From positions 16,816,826 to 16,880,825 of the forward strand of contig CM026559.1 in the NCBI GenBank assembly GCA_015143295.1: a DNA stretch of 64,000 bases. The letters are read 5' to 3'. The translations under genes were made by a program, and so were the position numbers. The stretch comes from Tetracentron sinense. Taxonomy: Eukaryota; Streptophyta; Magnoliopsida; Trochodendrales; Trochodendraceae. The first letter of the stretch is position 1. Each line of letters starts with the position of its first letter. This document shows, in pieces, positions 44,914-56,097 of this stretch. The notes beneath the pieces are model-generated. The model ran no database searches. It was not told where the DNA came from and worked only from the letters and a program-made list of their open reading frames with translations.

Positions 44914-45095
44914 GAGCGATCGGTGTTAATGACCGATCGATCGGTTGCCTACCGATCGATCGGTTTCATAACCGAGCGATCGGTTGAAATTTCACTCTCT
45001 GGAAAATTTCCCCATAGTAAAATCTCGACCAGTCGATAGCCTCCGAGCGATCGGTTTTGGACCGATCGATCGCTCCATGGACCGAGCGATCGGTG
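44914..45095. repeat. Palindrome cluster, C 3' LTR U3
   Basis: At least seven ACCGATCGATCGGT or ACCGAGCGATCGGT sites in about 180 bp, next to the conserved U3 box. An identical cluster is at 52361-52542. Confidence 0.9.
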
Positions 45096-45303
45096 GTCTG
45101 CAGGTCCAAACTGTTTTGGCCATAACTTTTGACTCGTTCATCCGATTTCGACGATTCAACTTGCGTTGGGTTCGAACTTCGAAAACGAACATTTCTGACG
45201 TTTCGGAATTTCCAATTTCTTCCTTATTTATTAATTGCATTACTTTAAAGGAAAAATGGCTACGAAGGGTCATGCATAAATGTCAAAAGTTCGGGGCTCT
45301 ACA

Positions 45304-45316
45304 TCCTCCCCCCCTT
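45304..45316 (-). other. Polypurine tract of copy C
   Basis: On the - strand AAGGGGGGGAGGA abuts the 3' LTR. The AAATTTCG-AGGA-CGAAATTT inverted repeat is just beyond it (about 45322-45342). Confidence 0.88.
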
Positions 45317-45407
45317 ACAAAAAAATTTCGTCCTCGAAATTTGGACAAGACATGCATTACAGAATCAAACAATATTACAAGCAACATATACAAAACCTAT
45401 ACAAAAT

Positions 45408-48400
45408 TTATTCAAACAATTCCGGGTACTTCGCTTTGACTTCGGCTTCACGCTCCCATGTAGCTTCTTCCCGAGCATGGTGTTGCCATTGCACAAGAAC
45501 CAAAGGGATTGTCTTGTTGCGAAGCACTTGATCTCTCCGATCCAATATGTGAATCGGCTTCTCAACCAACGTGAGATCTTCTCGAATTTCCAACGGTTCC
45601 AATTCTAGTACATGCGAAGGGTCCGCAATGTACTTCCGAAGCATAGACACGTGGAAAACGTTGTGAACCGCGGCCATGTGTGGTGGAAGAGCTACTCGAT
45701 AAGCAACTTCACCAACCCGCGTGATAAGCTTAAACGGTCCAACATAGCGAGGACTAAGCTTGCTTCTCTTGCCGAATCTCATAATCCCTTTGCTAGGAGA
45801 TACTTTCACAAAAACTTGATCCCCTACCTGGAATTCCAAGTCCCTGCGGCGCGTGTTCGCATAACTTTTCTGGCGATCTCGAGCGGCTTTCAATCGATCC
45901 CGGATGATCTTAACTGTATTTGCAGTTTGCTCAATCAACTCCGGACCAAGCACTTTCCTTTCTCCTACCTCATCCCAATAGAGAGGAGACCTGCAGCTTC
46001 ACCCATACAAAGCCTCGAACGGAGCCATTTGGATACTCGCCTGATAGCTATTATTCTGGCGAACTCCACCAAAGGCAAGTGCTCTTCCCAACTGCCTTTG
46101 AAATCCAGCATACAAGCCCGAAGCATATCTTCTATTACTTGGTTCACCCTCTCAGTTTGTCCATCCGTCTGTGGATGAAAAGCAGTGCTGAAATCAAGTC
46201 GGGAACCCATAGCTTCCTGAAAGCTTTTCCAGAATCGTGATGTGAATCTTGGATCCCGATCCTACACAATACTGACAGGCACTCCGTGCAACCTTACCAC
46301 TTCCTTGATGTACAAAGCAGCTAACTGACTAGAGTTGAAAGTAGTTCGGTAAGGCAAGAAGTGAGCGGACTTCGTCAAACGATCCACTACTACCCATATC
46401 GCATCTGAACCCCTTGCCGTCTTTGGCAAGCCAACTATGAAATCCATGGATATGTTCTCCCATTTCCACTCGGGAATCGGAAGGGACTGTAATAGACCTG
46501 CGGGCCGCATGTGTTCTGCTTTCACCTGTTGGCACACCAAGCACCGTGCCACATATTCCGCAACCTCCCTCTTCATATTTCGCCACCAAAAGTGACTCTT
46601 GAGGTTTCGGTACATCTTCGTACCCCCTGGATGCACAGTGTACTTTGCCCGGTGGGCTTCATCCATAATCTCCCTCCGAAGATTTGCATTGGCTGGAACA
46701 CACAGCTTTCCCTTGAATGTGATAGCACCTCGGCTAGTGAGAGAGAAGTCCTCACTACCTTTAGCAACTTCCTTGTCCCGATAAGCCAACAATTCAGCAT
46801 CCGTGGCTTGGTATTCTTGGATCAAATCTATAATGTATGGCCGAACCGTGACATTTGCCAAGATAGGACTACGGACAGAGTCATTCACACTAATGTCCAG
46901 ATTTGCCAAGTCTTCAAGTAGCTTCCATTCCTGCACTAACATGCATGCTAATAACCCCGGAGGTCTTCTACTCAAAGCATCAGCCACTAAATTTGCTTTA
47001 CCCGGGTGGTATTGAATGGTACAATCATAGTCTTTCAAAAATTCCATCCAACGCCGTTGCCTTAGATTCAGCTCCTTTTGGGAAAAGAGATACTTGAGAC
47101 TCTTGTGATCTGTGAACACATAGAACTCCACCCCATAAAGGTAATGACGCCAAATCTTAAGTGCAAACACGACCGCCGCAAGCTCCAAGTCGTGCGTAGG
47201 ATAGTTCTTCTCATGCTCCTTCAACTGCCTTGATGCATAGGCAATGACTTTCTTGTGCTGCATGAGTACACACCCAAGTCCAACGTGTGAGGCATCACTA
47301 TACACCTCGTACCCATAAGGTCCGGATGGCACCGTAAGGACAGGAGCTGTGGTAAGCCTCTTCTTCAGTTCCGTGAAACTGATCTCACACTTGTCGCTCC
47401 ATACAAACTTGGCGTTCTTCCTTGTCAGGTAAGTGAGCGGTGCCGCAAGGCTAGAGAAACCCTCTACGAATCTCCTGTAGTAGCCTGCCAACCCAAGAAA
47501 ACTGCGTATCTCCGTGACACTCTTGGGCCTCGCCCAACTCATGACTGCCTCTATCTTCTTTGGATCCACCGAAATGCCTTCCGCTGATACAACGTGGCCT
47601 AGGAATGCCACCTCTTCCAACCAAAACTCACACTTGCTAAGTTTGGCGTATAGCTTGTGCTCTCTTAGCGTTTCTAAAGCAAGGCATAGGTCGCGTGTGT
47701 GATCTTCCCGTGTCTGGGAATAGACCAAAATGTCATCAACAAACACAATCACGCACCTATCAAGATATGGCCGGAACACCCGGTTCATCAAATCCATAAA
47801 GGCTGCCGGCGCGTTCGTGAGTCCAAAAGGCATCACCAAGAACTCGTAGTGTCCATACCGAGTCCTGAAAGCAGTTTTGGGAACATCTTCCGCCTTAATC
47901 TTTAACTGGTGATAACCTGATCGAAGATCTATCTTTGAGAAAAATCTCGCTCCCTTCAACTGATCGAACAAGTCATCAATCCTAGGCAAGGGATACCTAT
48001 TCTTTATAGTGACTTTGTTCAATTGCCGGTAATCGACACACATCCGCATCGAGCTATCTTTCTTCTTAACAAACAACACTGGGGCACCCCATGGTGAGAC
48101 ACTTGGTCGAATGAAGCCAAGGCCTTGCAATTCCTCCAACTGAGTCTTCAACTCCTTGAGTTCAATAGGGGCCATTCTATATGGAGCTCTGAATACAGGA
48201 GCTGTGCCTGGTGCAAGCTCGATCATAAACTCAATCTCCCTGTCTGGAGGCAATCCTGGCAACTCCTCTGGAAATACATCCAGGAACTCACTCACAACCG
48301 GAATAGTCAATGAGTCCTTTGCCTCGGGGTTAGCTAAGCTCAACGCCGCAAAACGAGCAATAGTTCTGCTTTTCAACCCGCGAAAGTGGAATGGTTTTCC

Positions 48401-48732
48401 TTCTACTGGCTTGAAGAGTACCATTTTCTCAAAGCAAGCTACATGCCCATGATGTGCTGCTAACCAATCCATTCCCAATATAACATCAAAGTCTTGGAAT
48501 CCAAGGACGATGAGATCAACTGCCAACTCGTGGCTTCCAACTTGGACCGCACTATTTCTATACACTTTATCTGCCAATACTGTTTTGCCGAGCGGAGTCG
48601 AAATGGCTAACTCCGGTTTTAGCTGACTAGGCTCCACAGAAAAGCCTTCTGAAAAACTCGGCGAGACAAACGAATGAGTAGACCCGATATCAATCAACAC
48701 TCGAGCCAAATACTCATTGACTAGTAGGGTTC
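45408..48732 (-). pseudogene. pol: Pol of copy C, nearly intact
   Basis: Open on the - strand from 48732 to 46262 without a break: protease ([11 protein letters not shown], with the Gly-Ser after Asp-Ile where DTG is usual), RT (FVDDILVYS), RNase H ([11 protein letters not shown]), integrase zinc domain ([11 protein letters not shown]) and first catalytic Asp. A TAG at 46259-46261 stands where paralogues have TCA (VSDRDPRF). A 1-bp deletion near 46055 (FAYNNSYQ in others) shifts the frame. The remainder (45408-45953) carries the GPY/F-type module and the chromodomain-like tail ending KYPELFE. The DTG to DIG change in protease may also be harmful. The copy looks young yet unable to encode a full integrase. 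Confidence 0.93.
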
Positions 48733-48873
48733 CTGAAATTTTAACTAGTGGAGTTAATCCATGCATCAACAGAGTATACACATAGGTATATATATATATC
48801 ATACCAAGTATGTACACAAGGAATAGAACGCAACATATCAATCATGAATAACAAAATAATTCCAAACGCGTAC
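48733..48873 (-). other. gag/pol junction intron-like segment of copy C
   Basis: 141 nt, also a multiple of three, with GTACGC donor and TTTCAG acceptor on the - strand. It carries an in-frame stop (48842-48844) that ends Gag. Its inner sequence differs from A and B, but the boundaries do not. Confidence 0.68.
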
Positions 48874-50122
48874 CTTGCACCACATCATCAGATGCAAGTG
48901 CATCACCCTCTGTCAAAGCAAATACACGCCCCTGGTTCGCCTGGCGAGACTGAGGTGTAGACCGGGTAGTCTGAGATGACGCCTGATATGATCCTACTGG
49001 GCGTGTCGGGGGCCTACTACCCTGAGACTGGCCTGGTAAATGCCGGCTAGGGCAATCCCTGATCATGTGGCCCTGGCGACCGCAATGATAACATCCACCA
49101 GATGCTCTTCGGCAATCTCCTGCCGGATGCCTTTTGCCGCATGAAGTGCAGACCTCATATGTGTAGGCTGGAGGGACCGGAGGTGGTGTATACCTTGCTG
49201 CCTGAGGGGTAACTGGCCGTGGGGCCGGAAGAGCCTGAGGTCGAGGTGCCTGTGGCACGTACTGCCGGGGTGCTGGAGGCGCATAAGTCGGCCTCATCTG
49301 TGGTGCTGGCCATGTATACTGATAAGGACCAGTCCGGGCCCGCCTCTCTAAAGGTACCAAACCACTAGATTGGCCTCTCGCCAATTCTCTCTTCTTGGAC
49401 ACAGTCTCTGAATTGGTCTCAACCAACAAGGCTTTATCCACTACTTCGGCGTAAGTGGCGTGCCTGAAGATCGACACTTTCTCCATGATGACATCCTTGA
49501 GCCCTTGCTCAAACCTCCTCGCCTTCATTGCCTCGGTGGCAATCATATGTGTCGCGAAGCGTGATAGCTCCGAGAACTTGGCCTCATAAGCGGCCACAGA
49601 CATCGAACCTTGCTCAAGGTTGATGAATTCTCTCTCTTTCCTTTCCCGAGCTCCAACCGGGAAATACTTCTTATAGAACGTGTCCTTAAACTCCTCCCAA
49701 GTCCACGGTTGACCTTGCATGGTCAAGTCCCGTGTCCTCAATGCGGACAACCACCAATGGTGGGCTTCGCCCTCTAGCATAAAAACTGCCCATGCCACTT
49801 TCTCTTCCTCTGTAGGAGAGAGCACCGCAAATATCTTCTCAACCTGGAGGATCCAAGCCTCCGCAGTAAGAGGGTCCACACTCCCGTGGAAGGATGGAGG
49901 CCTCAATCTCCTGAATGCCTCGACTCCAGCTGTACGATGTACCGGAGCTGCGGGCGGTGGAGTAGGTGCCGCTGATGCCGGTATAGTTTGCCGAGCCGCC
50001 AGGATGGCGAGTGTCTCAGCAATAGAGCCTAAGACCTGAGAGAGGTCCGGCTGCTCATCCTCATCCCGTGAAGAAGAGGAAGCTCTGGTATGTGGTCCAC
50101 GACCCCGTGTGTTCCGTCTCAT
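48842..50122 (-). CDS. gag: Gag of copy C
   Basis: This intact Gag of 426 residues is collinear with that of copy B. It starts MRRNTRGRGPH and has a charged N-terminus, then a capsid-type domain (HGSVDPLTAEAWILQVEKIF, EGEAHHWW, FKDTFYKKYFP). A Pro/Arg/Tyr-rich stretch and the two knuckles CTSCGKRHPAGDC and CYHCGRQGHMIRDC follow. The last residues (about LELFCYS) come from the retained intron-like segment. The differences from B look mostly conservative. An acceptor-like TTCTCAG lies just upstream of the ATG. Confidence 0.93.
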   Translation of the reverse strand: MRRNTRGRGPHTRASSSSRDEDEQPDLSQVLGSIAETLAILAARQTIPASAAPTPPPAAPVHRTAGVEAFRRLRPPSFHGSVDPLTAEAWILQVEKIFAVLSPTEEEKVAWAVFMLEGEAHHWWLSALRTRDLTMQGQPWTWEEFKDTFYKKYFPVGARERKEREFINLEQGSMSVAAYEAKFSELSRFATHMIATEAMKARRFEQGLKDVIMEKVSIFRHATYAEVVDKALLVETNSETVSKKRELARGQSSGLVPLERRARTGPYQYTWPAPQMRPTYAPPAPRQYVPQAPRPQALPAPRPVTPQAARYTPPPVPPAYTYEVCTSCGKRHPAGDCRRASGGCYHCGRQGHMIRDCPSRHLPGQSQGSRPPTRPVGSYQASSQTTRSTPQSRQANQGRVFALTEGDALASDDVVQGTRLELFCYS

Positions 50123-50467
50123 GACTAAAGTCCTGAGAATAATAACACCACATGAGTCTAACTTGAAACCACAGTTTATTTCAATGTCACTTCACAATAA
50201 TTCAATTTGTATTAGTTGTATAATACTAATATACATCACATCAAGTCATCAGAGTATTCATCACATTATACTTATACTTTAGTGTTCTAGCGTACCTAGG
50301 ACACATACTTGGTTAAAGCAACCATTTTAGACTAAGACTAAAGTTTAGTCTTACACTTGGATCAAGACTCTCTTCCGACTTACTTTCTTCCTAACTTGTT
50401 TCCTGACATATGCTCTTGTCAAGCCGTGGCATAAGATTCTAAGTGACCCTAGAGACCTAAAGCCTAA

Positions 50468-50479
50468 GCTCTGATACCA
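50468..50479 (-). other. Primer-binding site of copy C
   Basis: TGGTATCAGAGC on the - strand, four bases from the 5' LTR; Met-tRNA type. Confidence 0.92.
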
Positions 50480-50785
50480 CTTCTGTCGCGACCCAAAACC
50501 CACCCTAGGAGTTAGAGTGAATCTTGGACGACTTAATCATGACTTACATGACTTGCTTGACGAACCAACCTGCAAAAACTCACAGAACATATACAATAGA
50601 GGATGACAGCAGAAACATAACTATAAAACACAGCGGAAGTCTAACAAACCTCTAAGTATATACACATGGTCCAAGTTTAATACAAAAGAAAACAAGACAA
50701 AGAAAGTGCGGACATGCCCGCCAAAATACATGGATATAATCACTCATGCTCACCCACGGCTAATCCACTCAGAATCTAACACCAC

Positions 50786-50905
50786 CTACTGATAACCCTC
50801 TATGGGAGGTTCCTCCAAAGGTTCCTCGACATACTCCTCCTCCACCCAAGGGCCAGGAGCACAAACATCAAATGGAGCCGCAGCTCCCTCAGAACCTGCC
50901 GACAT
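50786..50905 (-). CDS. LTR microORF, C 5' LTR
   Basis: 39 codons, differing from the 3' LTR copy by one silent base in the alanine run. In the full-length RNA it lies upstream of gag. Confidence 0.47.
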   Translation of the reverse strand: MSAGSEGAAAPFDVCAPGPWVEEEYVEEPLEEPPIEGYQ

Positions 50906-52360
50906 AAGAAGTACGGCTGAGCATGGAATACTCAGCGGGTACAAAATACTAACCAATAGTCATAGCATACAGATAGCATATATAAAGCAGGAGACAATTC
51001 AAGCATATAAAGCAGGAATAATTCATATCATGACAATAAAGTAAAGGAGTATATAATCATGCTTGAATTCATAAAAGCCGGTAAAACCCTTGAAAATACC
51101 GTGCACTTGACTTGACTGAAAATACCATTTCCTTGCTTGGAAACTTGTCATGTTTGTCTTATCTTATCGTATCATGCGTGTCATGCCATGTCATGCTTGC
51201 TTGGAAAGTAAACTACTTGTGAGGGAAGGGAGACCCTTCTTCCTAGAATGATTATGCTTGTCATGCCATGTCTTGTCATGCTTGCTTGAAAAGTAAACTA
51301 CTTGTGAGGGAAGGGAGACCCTTCTTCCTAGAATGCTCATGCTTGTCCTTCCACTTGTGAGATTCGCTTGAGAGGTGTCCTTGTGAGATGCACTTGCGAG
51401 AGAAGGGAGACCCTTCTTATGATATGTATGCACTTGCGAGGGAAGGGAGACCCTTCTTATGAAAATGTATGATTGTCTTGTCCTTGCCAAAAGCGAGGCA
51501 AAACATATCGTAGGATATGCCCCACCTCTAAATCCCATTCTTGAAAACCTCGGTAAATCATGTCATGTATGCGTGCTCGTGAGGTCGTGTGCATACTTGC
51601 ATTTGGAATTAAATATGGCTTTTGAGTAATTCATAACACATAACATCAATGATTTGGGCAATTTAATATTGATATTATTTAGGGAAAGCGAACAATCACA
51701 CTATCATGACCCTAGCAATTTCCATAAACCTTAAACATGCATTTTCTTAATTTATTATTCATTTTATTTACCTTGGCATTTCATCAAACATGGTGCATTC
51801 ATTATTTATTAAACCTACAACATGCTTTTCTAGGTGGGTTTTACTCACATCATATATGTATGTTCATTATTAGTACAATGCCCTTTCCCATTCATTCATC
51901 ACATCATCCACACGGCATCCATTCGCCAACATCCACCTCCGTTCACCATTCATACCACCAATCTCATAACACATATATAAATGAAGGAAAATAAGGAGAA
52001 ACAAAGGAAAAAGGGAAGCTATAACTAGGAGGGTAGTAAGAAGTACCGACCTTGAAGAGATGAGGAAGAAATCCCTCTTCCAAACGACCGTGAGTTGCTG
52101 CCCTAGCTCCGAACACGAGCTTGAGCCGAGATCTTGAAGGAAAACGTGCTTGAGGATGATCTAGGGTCTCAAACCCTTTGATTTCCCTTCCAAAAATCAA
52201 ACCCTAGGTTAGGGATCGCCTTCTTCTCCTTTCCTTAGCTCTCAATCTTCTAAGTATTGCAAATAAGCCCTAAAGGCTCGGGCAAGACTCTTAAGGTAAG
52301 AGTAAACCACCCAAAAGACTAAAACACCATTTCTAAATTTTCTGCAAAAACGCGAGTACC

Positions 52361-52542
52361 GAGCGATCGGTGTTAATGACCGATCGATCGGTTGCCTACC
52401 GATCGATCGGTTTCATAACCGAGCGATCGGTTGAAATTTCACTCTCTGGAAAATTTCCCCATAGTAAAATCTCGACCAGTCGATAGCCTCCGAGCGATCG
52501 GTTTTGGACCGATCGATCGCTCCATGGACCGAGCGATCGGTG
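52361..52542. repeat. Palindrome cluster, C 5' LTR U3
   Basis: Same ACCGATCGATCGGT array as at 44914-45095. Confidence 0.9.
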
Positions 52543-52750
52543 GTCTGCAGGTCCAAACTGTTTTGGCCATAACTTTTGACTCGTTCATCCGATTTCGACG
52601 ATTCAACTTGCGTTGGGTTCGTACTTCGAAAACAAACATTTCTGACGTTTTGGAATTTCCAATTTCTTCCTTATTTATTAATTGCATTACTTTAAAGGAA
52701 AAATGGCTACGAAGGGTCATGCATAAATGTCAAAAGTTCGGGGCTCTACA

Positions 52751-53302
52751 AAAACTCAGCAAACTTGGCCTCATACTAGGCCACACTCATGTCTCCCTGT
52801 ACAAAGGACATGAACTCTATCTCCTTCTGTTGCCTGACGATCTTGGAGAAGTACTGCCCATCAAAGGCATCAAGGAACTCACCCCAAGTCCAGGGCTCTC
52901 CCGCCCTAGCGGTGTCTCTCTGCCTCAATCCCGCTCTCCACCAATGATTGGCTTCTCCTTCCATCATGAAGGTAGCCCAGTCTACTCTCTGCTCATCCGT
53001 GCAGTGAAGAGCACGAAATATTTTCTCCAATTGCATAATCCAAACCTCTACGACCATGGGATCCGTAGTCCCATAGAAGGTAGGTGGATGTAGCCTTCGG
53101 AATGCCTCGAGTCCCGAAGTGTGATGAGGAGGAGGTGGGTGTGCCAATACAGTAGTTGCCGCAGGCTGTCGGGCTTCTAGCATGGTGATGGTCTCAAATA
53201 TAGTATTTAGCAACTGAGATATATCAGGTTGTTCATCACCCGATGGAGCATCACTTTCGCTACCCCTTGTATTGTATCCGTGACCCCAAGCACCGCTCTC
53301 AT
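52751..53302 (-). pseudogene. Element E: gag 5' part
   Basis: This is the N-terminal and capsid part of the E Gag. Recognisable stretches are GDEQPDISQLLNTIFETI, FYGTTDPMVVEVWIMQLEKIF, EGEANHWW and QGDMSVA-stop-YEAKFAEF. The stop is TAG where paralogues have CAA or GCT codons nearby. The ATG at 53300-53302 lies just after an acceptor-like CCTCAG, but a small indel shifts the frame before the conserved part. Copy C interrupts it at 52751, and it continues at 43036. Confidence 0.87.
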
Positions 53303-53604
53303 GATTATATCCTGAGGACGACAATACAACATGAGTTTAACTTGGATACATATTCAATAACTATCTCACAATTACTCAACATACATCAAGCAGATAACAA
53401 TGTACCAAAGTATTCATAACAATTGATAAGCATACAATTTTGTGTTTCTAGCATAGTGTACTAAGTTTGGTTGGGTTTTAACCGGTCATGGACAAAGACT
53501 AAATGATTAGTCTATACTTGGAATATGATTCATTTCTCATCCTAATGCCTTGTTTCCATCATGGTATCAAATTCTAAGTGACCCCTAAAGGCTCTAATGC
53601 CTAA

Positions 53605-53616
53605 GCTCTGATACCA
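53605..53616 (-). other. Primer-binding site of element E
   Basis: TGGTATCAGAGC on the - strand, four bases inside the 5' LTR. It fixes the orientation of E. Confidence 0.9.
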
Positions 53617-53869
53617 CCTCTGTCGCGACCCAAAATACCCCTTAGGAGTTAGGGATACTTTGGCATGTGATGTGCCATATCCAATACCAAACCATCCTGC
53701 AATAATACTCAAGGCATAACATAATGGGAACATAATGTAATGCGGAAGTGTAACCTAAAAATTTATTTTCTATACATAATGTGTATTCCAAGTCTGTACA
53801 ATACAACACAAAAGTAGAGCTGGACATGCCCACCTATCAAAATACAAAATACAATGCTCTCACTCTCTC

Positions 53870-54031
53870 TCAGTAATCACCCTGAAAGGGCCAGTGGTCT
53901 AAGTCCCTTGCCTCCTCCTGAGGCTCCACATATGGCTCCTCCTCACTATAATCTTCATCTATCCAAGCCCCATGATCACAGATGTTAAAGGGAACCCGTG
54001 TACCTGCCGACATGAATGTACGGTTGAGCAT
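53870..54031 (-). CDS. LTR microORF, element E (longer form)
   Basis: ATG at 54013 gives 47 residues: MSAGTRVPFNICDHGAWIDE, then DYSEEEPYVEP and LDHWPFQGDY at the end. An in-frame ATG at 54031, in the position of the hairpin loop, adds MLNRTF. The acidic core is kept with Asp for Glu swaps (WIDEDY for WVEEEY). E is an old, otherwise heavily broken element, so an open frame here is notable. Confidence 0.47.
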   Translation of the reverse strand: MLNRTFMSAGTRVPFNICDHGAWIDEDYSEEEPYVEPQEEARDLDHWPFQGDY

Positions 54032-55356
54032 GGAATACTCAGTGAGCCAAAACTACTAGCTAACAGTGCCTTCATAATCATAATATTACATACAATTGTA
54101 TAAAGGAATATTAATAATAAAATTCATGCTTAAAACCTTGTCCTAGAAAACCTTTCATAAAACTTGTTCTTTTCATAGAAAGCAAACCATCTTATGCATG
54201 CTTATGAGTTCTTATGAATGCTTATGAGCCTCATGTTTTCTTATGAGTTCTTGTGAGGTTACAGTTCTTATGAGCTTTCTTGCGATCACCGAGTCCTTGT
54301 ATGCCTCTTGTGAGCTTATGAGTCCTTGTGAGCTTGTTCTTGTGAGCTTATGATCCTTGGAGACTTATGCAAGATCTTAGACTTGTGAGTTTCTTATGAG
54401 TTCTTGAAAAGCCTTGCGAGACTTATGATCCGTGGAGTTTATGCAAGATCTTAGACTTGATCCTTGTGAGCATAAAGTAACCGATCTTAGAATACCAACC
54501 CAAAGTTTGGCTTTGTCAATGCTTATGCACTTATGCTTCTTTCTTATGAATGCCTTTGAAAGCCTTTCTTATCATTTCTTGAAATGCATGCTTATGCAAC
54601 AACCTCGGTCATATGAACTTAGCGTGCGTGGAGTGCTTGTGAGCATCATAACATTTATATGAAAAGCTTTAACAAATTTATACAAGTTCATACAAGGTAT
54701 AATACATCATAACATACTTGTATCATTTCTAAGAACATAAAGTATTTAACACATTGCATCACATCACTAATATTATGGCTTCTAAGCCTATTTCATCATA
54801 GTATACTTAAAATCATAGTTTATTTAAAGATAATATCATTCACTTACTAGTATAGCCAAAATCATCCTTGTTATTGAAAAACCCCAAATTTATAAACCCC
54901 TATTTGCTCATTTGATCATAATGTAGTTCATCCCAAAATCTCACATTTGTTATTTGCATCATAGTAAAGCTAATGTCACCATTTAATCATCTTTTCCCAT
55001 CTTGGTATGATAACAAGGCTAGATTGTAGGTTTACTTACTTGCAAAGCTTAAATCTTGGCTTTGGAGGACGATTGAACACAAGCTTGAGCTTGAAAATTA
55101 ATATCCACATTTAATGATGAAGATCCAAGCTCGTGGAAGCTTGGATTTGACCTCCACTTGATAATCCAAACTCCCCTTGAGCAAAACCCTAACTTCTCCC
55201 CTTCTTCCTCTCTAAAATATCTCTAATTTTGTCTTAGAGGGTTTATGAAACCCTTTCCCATGAAATTTGGGTATATAAGGACAGTGGGGTGGTCAAAGTC
55301 CATCACGCCCTTAATGAATTGGCTCAAAAATGACCGAAAATGGCCAAAATTGTGAG

Positions 55357-55525
55357 GTTCGGTCGACCGGTGGTGCCCATCGGTCGACCGGTTCAAAATA
55401 GGCTCTCTAAAATAATTTCCCATACAAAACGTGCACTGTTTTGTAGACCGGTAGTGAGGTTCGGTCGACCGAATAGCGGGTCGGTAGGCCAGATTTGTGT
55501 TCGGTCGACCGGTTGCTGACCCGGT
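55357..55525. repeat. Palindrome cluster, E 5' LTR U3
   Basis: Four good CGGTCGACCGG sites plus decayed ones, beside the U3 box. Confidence 0.88.
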
Positions 55526-56097
55526 TTGGTATTTTAGCCATAACTTTTGACTCCCTTATCTGATTTTGACGATTCAACTTGTGTTATATTCTTCTTTGAA
55601 CTCATGTTTTATACAACTCCTAATTTTGAGTGTTACATAGTCTAAATGGGCCTACAAGTGGACTAGTCCAACATGACTGCTGAATCGACAGTAGACCACC
55701 TTTCAGAAACCTCACATTTGATATAAATTACGCTCAAAATATGAAAAAATGTAAAGAATGAATCTTTAAGAGAGTTTAAATACCTTTCCAAAAATTCAAG
55801 AATCACTCAATTCCGATTAACGGTGAGAATTATAGAGCTCCTTAAAGTTGAGATATGTTACGGCATCTCACTTTTTCACACTTAGAACTTTTTACAACTT
55901 TTGTTTCAACTCTCAAACATATTAAATTAAACTCTTTTAACACTTTAAAACATTAATAATACTATGAACATAAATTAGAATCCAAAAATCCCTTTCGTAT
56001 AATAACACAACCATTACAAAACCCAAGGTTTTAAACCTTAACACACTATTCACTGGCACTATTCACAACCCAATGAATTCGGTTCCAGGGTTCTACA

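Larger units (their letters stand above)
43037..45303 (-). mobile_element. 3' LTR of copy C
   Basis: It starts on the + strand TGTCGCGACCC and ends GGGGCTCTACA. It has hairpin repeats (43765-44025), a stem-loop (44046-44083), a palindrome cluster (44914-45095) and the U3 box (45118-45172), all in the reverse sense. Confidence 0.94.
43037..52750 (-). mobile_element. Full-length young gypsy (Tekay/Del-like) copy C
   Basis: This - strand element of 9,714 bp is flanked by AAAAC (43032-43036 and 52751-52755) and inserted in the gag of element E. Both LTRs are 2,267 bp. By eye I see only about seven differences between them, so insertion is recent. gag is intact, and pol is open from protease to mid-integrase, then has one stop and one frameshift. 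Confidence 0.95.
50484..52750 (-). mobile_element. 5' LTR of copy C
   Basis: The same length as the 3' LTR with all the same parts, including the palindrome cluster at 52361-52542 and hairpin repeats at 51212-51472. Confidence 0.94.
53621..56097 (-). mobile_element. 5' LTR of element E
   Basis: This LTR of 2,477 bp starts TGTCGCGACCC and ends GGGTTCTACA. It has a microORF, degenerate TTATGAGTTCTTGTGAG-like repeats (about 54190-54480) in place of the neat hairpin repeats of A-C, a strong donor-like GTAAGTAAAC (- strand, 55039), the palindrome cluster and the U3 box (55537-55585). Confidence 0.93.

Noticed and set aside
44984..45439. 151-residue ORF with RSMDRAIGG-like sequence
   Set aside because: It is an antisense reading of the palindrome cluster and U3 box of copy C, and is duplicated in the other LTR for the same reason.
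52431..53093. 220-residue + strand ORF spanning the C LTR and E gag
   Set aside because: It crosses the insertion junction at 52750 and is antisense to gag.
55271..55280. TATATAAGG as a + strand promoter in the E LTR
   Set aside because: It fits a TATA box on the + strand, but E is transcribed on the - strand, where the match is weaker. Not enough to call a promoter.
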